64,000 bases of DNA from assembly GCF_029945885.1 (NCBI RefSeq), contig NZ_JAQSDK010000037.1:310001-374000 (forward strand). Direction: 5' to 3'. Under the pieces are notes generated by a model that saw nothing but the letters and a program-made list of their open reading frames with translations, ran no database searches and was not told the origin of the DNA. Shown piece by piece: positions 60,852-64,000 of the stretch. This stretch comes from Brevundimonas sp. GTDB lineage: Bacteria; Pseudomonadota; Alphaproteobacteria; Caulobacterales; Caulobacteraceae. The first letter of the stretch is position 1, and every line of letters begins with the position of its first letter. The position numbers and the translations under genes were made by a program.

Positions 60852-61045
60852 CCCTTCTCCCCTCGTGGGTGGAGGAACGATCGCATTGCGATCGGACGAC
60901 GGGTGGCTCGCGGAGCGAGACGGATGAGGGGGCTGGTGCCGCGTCTCCGGTCCGTGACGATCGGCGGATTGTCGGATGAAGCGGTGTCCCACCCCTCATC
61001 CGCCCCCTCACGGGGGCACCGTCGCCCACAAGGGGAGAGGGATCA
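60852..61045. repeat. Second palindromic-repeat cluster next to the DsbA-like gene
   Basis: CCCTTCTCCCCTCGTGGGTG with CGATCGCATTGCGATCG (a perfect inner palindrome, about 60878-60894), then GGTGGCTCGCGGAGCGAGAC and GGATGAGGGG (60910-60930), and CCCCTCATCCGCCCCCTCAC with GGGGGCACC and AAGGGGAGAGG (60993-61041). The units GGATGAGGGG and TTCTCCCC are shared with the cluster at 59941. Confidence 0.75.
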
Positions 61046-61726
61046 GGTTTCGGCCGCCGCCATATCCCCCGCGATCTTGCGCAGCGCCTGTTCGAACACA
61101 TCGACCGACTGGCCGCCGCTGATCATATATTTGCCGTCGATCACCACCGCCGGGACCGAGCTGATGCCGCGCGAGGTCCACAGGGTCTCGTCGGCGCGCA
61201 CGGCCTCGGCATACCGCCCCTCGGCCAGCACCTCGAGCGCCTGGCCGCGATCCAGCCCCGCCGCCGCCGCCGCATCGGCCAGGACCGCGGAGTCGGTCAG
61301 GTTCAGACCGCGGGTGAAATGGGCGTCGAACAGCGCGCCCGTCAGCGCCCGCTGCAGGGCCGGACTGCCGCCGTCGGCGACCTCACCCGCCCAGTGCAGC
61401 AGCCGGTGGCTGTCGAAGGTGTTCCAGATCCGGCTGTCCGGCCCGGACTTCATGGTGAAACCGACCGCGGCCGCCTTGTCATGGATCAGCTGCCGCGCCC
61501 CGGCCGACTGTTCCGGGGTCGAGCCGTATTTGCGGCCGACGTGTTCGACGATGTTCTCGCCCTCGGGGGCCATCTGCGGGTTCAGCTCGAACGGCCGGAA
61601 GGTGATGTCGGCCGCGATCCCCTCGCCCTTCAGCCGCGCCAGCGCCCCCTCCAGCCCGCCCAGACCCACCACGCACCAGGGGCAGACAATGTCCGAAACG
61701 AAATCGATCTTCAGGGTGCGGGTCAT
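61043..61726 (-). CDS. DsbA-family oxidoreductase (FrnE-like)
   Basis: The 227 aa protein starts TRTLKIDFVSDIVCPWCVVG with the CPWC redox motif at about residues 15-18. A helical insertion follows (about 60-175) and the thioredoxin fold ends in the cis-Pro segment SRGISSVPAVVIDGKYMISG. There is no signal peptide, so it is cytoplasmic, as usual for FrnE-type polyketide/oxidative-stress isomerases. A diverged copy of its 3' end lies 1.1 kb downstream. Confidence 0.93.
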   Translation of the reverse strand: MTRTLKIDFVSDIVCPWCVVGLGGLEGALARLKGEGIAADITFRPFELNPQMAPEGENIVEHVGRKYGSTPEQSAGARQLIHDKAAAVGFTMKSGPDSRIWNTFDSHRLLHWAGEVADGGSPALQRALTGALFDAHFTRGLNLTDSAVLADAAAAAGLDRGQALEVLAEGRYAEAVRADETLWTSRGISSVPAVVIDGKYMISGGQSVDVFEQALRKIAGDMAAAET

Positions 61727-61794
61727 GGTGGCGGCTCCGTTGGGGGAGACCGCATATGGGTGTCGGATGCGCCGGGGCCAGCCATCCCCTCACG

Positions 61795-61820
61795 TCCTTC
61801 TCCCGCAAGGGGAGACGGGA
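61795..61820. repeat. Short palindromic unit of the TTCTCCC type
   Basis: CCTTCTCCCGCAAGGGGAGA folds as TCTCCC-GCAA-GGGGAGA and matches the arm of the repeat at 59941. It lies between divergent starts of the DsbA-like and lipoprotein genes. Confidence 0.6.
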
Positions 61821-61874
61821 TGCTCCCATACCACCGGTTCACAAACCGCCCCCGCCCCGTTAGGCTGCGCCCCC

Positions 61875-62498
61875 ATGAAACCATCAGCCCTGACCCCCGC
61901 CCTCGCCCTCGCGGCCGCCCTCGGCCTCGTCGCCTGCAGCCCCGCCGCCGAGACGCCGGGCCAGACCCCGGCCGATCCGCCCGTCGTCGCCCGGCCCGTC
62001 CCGGCCGGCGATCCCGCCGCCCCGGCCGCCGGCGTCACCGCCATCCTGCTGGAAGGTGACGGCTTCATGCCCGCCAACCCCGGCGGTGGCGGCACCGGCC
62101 TCAAGCTCAGCTTCGGCGCGCCCCGGGCCACGGTGATCGCCTATATGACCGGCCTGCACGGCGGCACCGCCCCCCACACCGACAGCAATGACGAATGCGG
62201 GGCCGGTCCGGTCCAGTTCGCCCGCTGGGACGACGACCTCACCCTGGCCTTCCAGGACGGCAAATTCGCCGGCTGGTGGGCCGGCGAACAGGCCCCCGCC
62301 GGCTTCAGCACGGTCCAGGACATCCACGTCGGCTCGACCCTGGCCGAGGTCCGCGCCGCCTGGCCCGATGTCTCGGTCATGAACGACTCCATCGGCCCCG
62401 AATTCGCCTCGGCCGACATCTTCGGCACCCTGTCCGGCACCACCGCCTCGGCCAGGGTCACCGCCCTCTGGGCCGGGGTGTCCTGCGTGTTCCGGTAG
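61875..62498 (+). CDS. Putative lipoprotein, unknown function
   Basis: The 207 aa protein has a lipoprotein signal (KPSALTPALALAAALGLVAC, Cys about residue 21) and a Pro/Ala-rich linker (PADPPVVARPVPAGDPAAPA). The C-terminal domain of about 145 residues includes GLKLSFGAPRATVIAYMTGL, DDDLTLAFQDGKFAGWWAGE and DIHVGSTLAEVRAAWPDVSV, which suggests a beta-rich fold binding a small ligand. Two Cys (NDECGAGP, GVSCVFR) may pair. No family name can be given. Confidence 0.78.
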   Translation: MKPSALTPALALAAALGLVACSPAAETPGQTPADPPVVARPVPAGDPAAPAAGVTAILLEGDGFMPANPGGGGTGLKLSFGAPRATVIAYMTGLHGGTAPHTDSNDECGAGPVQFARWDDDLTLAFQDGKFAGWWAGEQAPAGFSTVQDIHVGSTLAEVRAAWPDVSVMNDSIGPEFASADIFGTLSGTTASARVTALWAGVSCVFR

Positions 62499-62522
62499 GG
62501 GCTGACACGGATGTTGAAATCG

Positions 62523-62541
62523 CCCCTCTCCCGGCGGGAGG
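62523..62541. repeat. Hairpin CCCTCTCCCGGCGGGAGGG
   Basis: A compact palindrome 25 nt after the lipoprotein stop, followed by a G-rich run (GGGGGCCGGGGTGAGGGGGG). It resembles the other CTCTCCC-type repeats and may stop read-through into the symporter gene. Confidence 0.65.
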
Positions 62542-62666
62542 GGGGCCGGGGTGAGGGGGGATGCCCGATCCGGACCCGCCCGGGCGATGACGGGCGAAGC
62601 CCCGCCGGAACCCGGTGAAATCCTCCCGACTTGTCCCCCTTGCCGCAACGCTGCTACCCAAGGGGG

Positions 62667-64000
62667 ATGGAAATCGGATCATTCATCACCCTCGGCCTGT
62701 ATTTCGTGCTGATGCTGGCCATCGGCCTGTACGCCTACAGGGAATCGACCAGCGACGTGTCCGGCTACATCCTCGGCGGTCGCCGCCTCGGCCCGGCCGT
62801 CGCCTCGCTGTCCGCGGGGGCCTCGGACATGAGCGGCTGGATGCTGCTGGGTCTGCCCGGTGCCATGTATCTCAGCGGCCTGTCCTCGGCCTGGATCGCC
62901 ATCGGCCTGTTCATCGGGGCCTTCGCCAACTACCTGATCGTCGCCCCGCGCCTGCGCCTCTATACCGAACTGGCCCGCGACGCCCTGACCATCCCCGACT
63001 ATTTCGACAAGCGGTTCCTCGATAATTCGCGGATGCTGCGGGTCATTTCCTCGATCGTCATCGTCGTCTTCTTCACCCTCTACACCTCGTCCGGCCTGGT
63101 CGCCGGCGGCAAGCTGTTCGAGAGCGCCTTCGGCCTCGACTACAGCTGGGGCCTGCTGATCACCGCCGGCGTGGTCATGGCCTACACATTGCTGGGCGGC
63201 TTCATGGCCGTCAGCCTGACCGACTTCGTCCAGGGCTGCATCATGTTCATCGCCCTGGTCCTGGTGCCCGTGGTGGCCCTGACCCACGTCGGTGGCGTCG
63301 AGGGCATGACCGGAACCATCCGCGGCATCGATCCCGGCCTGCTCGACCTGTTCAAGGGGGCGACCGTGATCAGCGTGATATCGGCCATGGCCTGGGGCCT
63401 CGGCTATTTCGGCCAGCCGCACATCATCGTCCGCTTCATGGCCGTGCGTTCGGTGCGCGACGTGCCCATGATGCGCAACATCGGCATGGGCTGGATGCTG
63501 GTCACCCTGCTGGGGGCCCTCGGCACCGGCCTGGCCGGCCTCGCCTATGCCACCCGCACCGGACTTGAGGTCACCGACCCCGAGACCATCTTCATCATCC
63601 TGTCCGACGTGCTGTTCAACCCGCTGGTCACCGGCTTCCTGCTGGCCGCCATCCTCGCCGCCATCATGAGCACCATCTCCTCGCAGCTGCTGGTCTCCTC
63701 CAGCTCCCTGACCGAGGATTTCTACGCCATCTTCCTGCGCAAGGATGCGCCGCAGAAGGAACTGGTGCTGGTCGGCCGGATTTCGGTCCTGGCCGTGGCC
63801 GTGGCCGCCGGCGTCCTCGCCTGGAACCCCGCCAACAGCGTGCTCAACCTGGTATCCCAGGCCTGGGCCGGCTTCGGCGCCGCCTTCGGCCCGCTGGTGG
63901 TCCTGTCCCTGACCTGGAAGCGGATGACCCGCAACGGGGCCCTGGCCGGCATGATCGTCGGCGCCGCCACCGTCCTGGTGTGGGGCTATGCGCCCCTGCT
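62667..64000 (+). CDS. putP: Sodium/proline symporter PutP (SSS family), 3' end outside window
   Basis: The frame is open to the right edge; 444 residues are visible. SSS-family features are YILGGRRLGPAVASLSAGAS, DMSGWMLLGLPGAMYLSGLS (the sodium-binding Asp region), SSGLVAGGKLFESAFGLDYS, AMAWGLGYFGQPHIIVRFMA and ILAAIMSTISSQLLVSSSSL. These match PutP proline transporters more than pantothenate or glucose ones. An AAGGGGG directly precedes the ATG, which is close for a ribosome site. Confidence 0.94.
   Translation, partial: MEIGSFITLGLYFVLMLAIGLYAYRESTSDVSGYILGGRRLGPAVASLSAGASDMSGWMLLGLPGAMYLSGLSSAWIAIGLFIGAFANYLIVAPRLRLYTELARDALTIPDYFDKRFLDNSRMLRVISSIVIVVFFTLYTSSGLVAGGKLFESAFGLDYSWGLLITAGVVMAYTLLGGFMAVSLTDFVQGCIMFIALVLVPVVALTHVGGVEGMTGTIRGIDPGLLDLFKGATVISVISAMAWGLGYFGQPHIIVRFMAVRSVRDVPMMRNIGMGWMLVTLLGALGTGLAGLAYATRTGLEVTDPETIFIILSDVLFNPLVTGFLLAAILAAIMSTISSQLLVSSSSLTEDFYAIFLRKDAPQKELVLVGRISVLAVAVAAGVLAWNPANSVLNLVSQAWAGFGAAFGPLVVLSLTWKRMTRNGALAGMIVGAATVLVWGYAPL

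Noticed and set aside
59941..61045. CRISPR array
   Set aside because: The repeats are palindromes of several types with irregular spacing and no unique equal-length spacers; no cas gene is near.

Overview
The window is a 64 kb stretch of GC-rich chromosome from an alphaproteobacterium, most likely Caulobacterales and close to Brevundimonas. This rests on a PleC-like cell-cycle kinase, GANTC (CcrM-type) sites and a CtrA-like box near some genes, the alphaproteobacterial order ccmI-ccmE-ccmF-ccmH-degP-regulator-kinase-glnE, the run ybgC-tolQRAB-pal-cpoB-tilS-ftsH, and dispersed palindromes of the ccccgcgaaggcgggg type. The genus is inferred, not proven. No tRNA, rRNA, CRISPR array, transposase or integrase gene was seen.

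Layout. 0-6.2 kb: start of an ALDH7 gene (cut by the window edge), a small hypothetical protein, a PleC-like hybrid-sensory kinase, an ECF sigma/anti-sigma-like/periplasmic-sensor operon and an EF-hand protein. 6.2-16.8 kb: a long minus-strand block for cytochrome c maturation (ccmIEFH), envelope protease DegP, an OmpR-type two-component pair and glnE. 16.8-21.5 kb: an uncharacterised helical protein, a PhoQ-like kinase/regulator/PepSY operon, and a divergent secreted Asn-Asp-Arg repeat protein. 21.5-26.8 kb: phzF, a nucleotidyltransferase, thiD, folP, a small winged-helix regulator with a membrane partner, and an acyltransferase. 26.9-38.7 kb: the core envelope and DNA-repair block ftsH-tilS-cpoB-pal-tolBARQ-ybgC-ruvB-ruvA-ruvC. 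38.7-46.7 kb: MgtC-type membrane protein, M20 peptidase, hemerythrin, a long coiled-coil protein, a TonB-C protein, yebC, a thioesterase and a Zn alcohol dehydrogenase.

46.7-62.5 kb is an accessory region. It holds two stretches of visibly lower GC (a lone lipoprotein at 46.8-47.2 kb and a DUF4062/helical-repeat protein at 57.2-59.7 kb), many palindromic repeat elements, and three places where an intact minus-strand gene is followed by extra DNA and then by a degenerate copy of its own 3' end: rbsK around a sterol-desaturase-like gene, a D-cysteine desulfhydrase gene around an alpha/beta-hydrolase gene, and a DsbA/FrnE-like gene around a repeat-rich insert with a small helix-turn-helix gene. 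This repeated gene/cargo/3'-remnant layout is the most unusual structural signal in the window. The DUF4062 protein is the best candidate for an undescribed defence function. thiC here has a TPP riboswitch, a palindromic repeat between aptamer and start codon, and a second repeat translated in frame within the enzyme. The window ends inside a PutP-type sodium/solute symporter.

Functionally, most of the window serves the envelope (Tol-Pal, FtsH, DegP, Ccm, two-component systems), cell-cycle control, DNA repair (RuvABC), and cofactor or nitrogen metabolism (ThiC, ThiD, FolP, GlnE). Nucleoside/ribose salvage (nucleoside hydrolase, ribokinase) and assorted transferred genes fill the accessory part.
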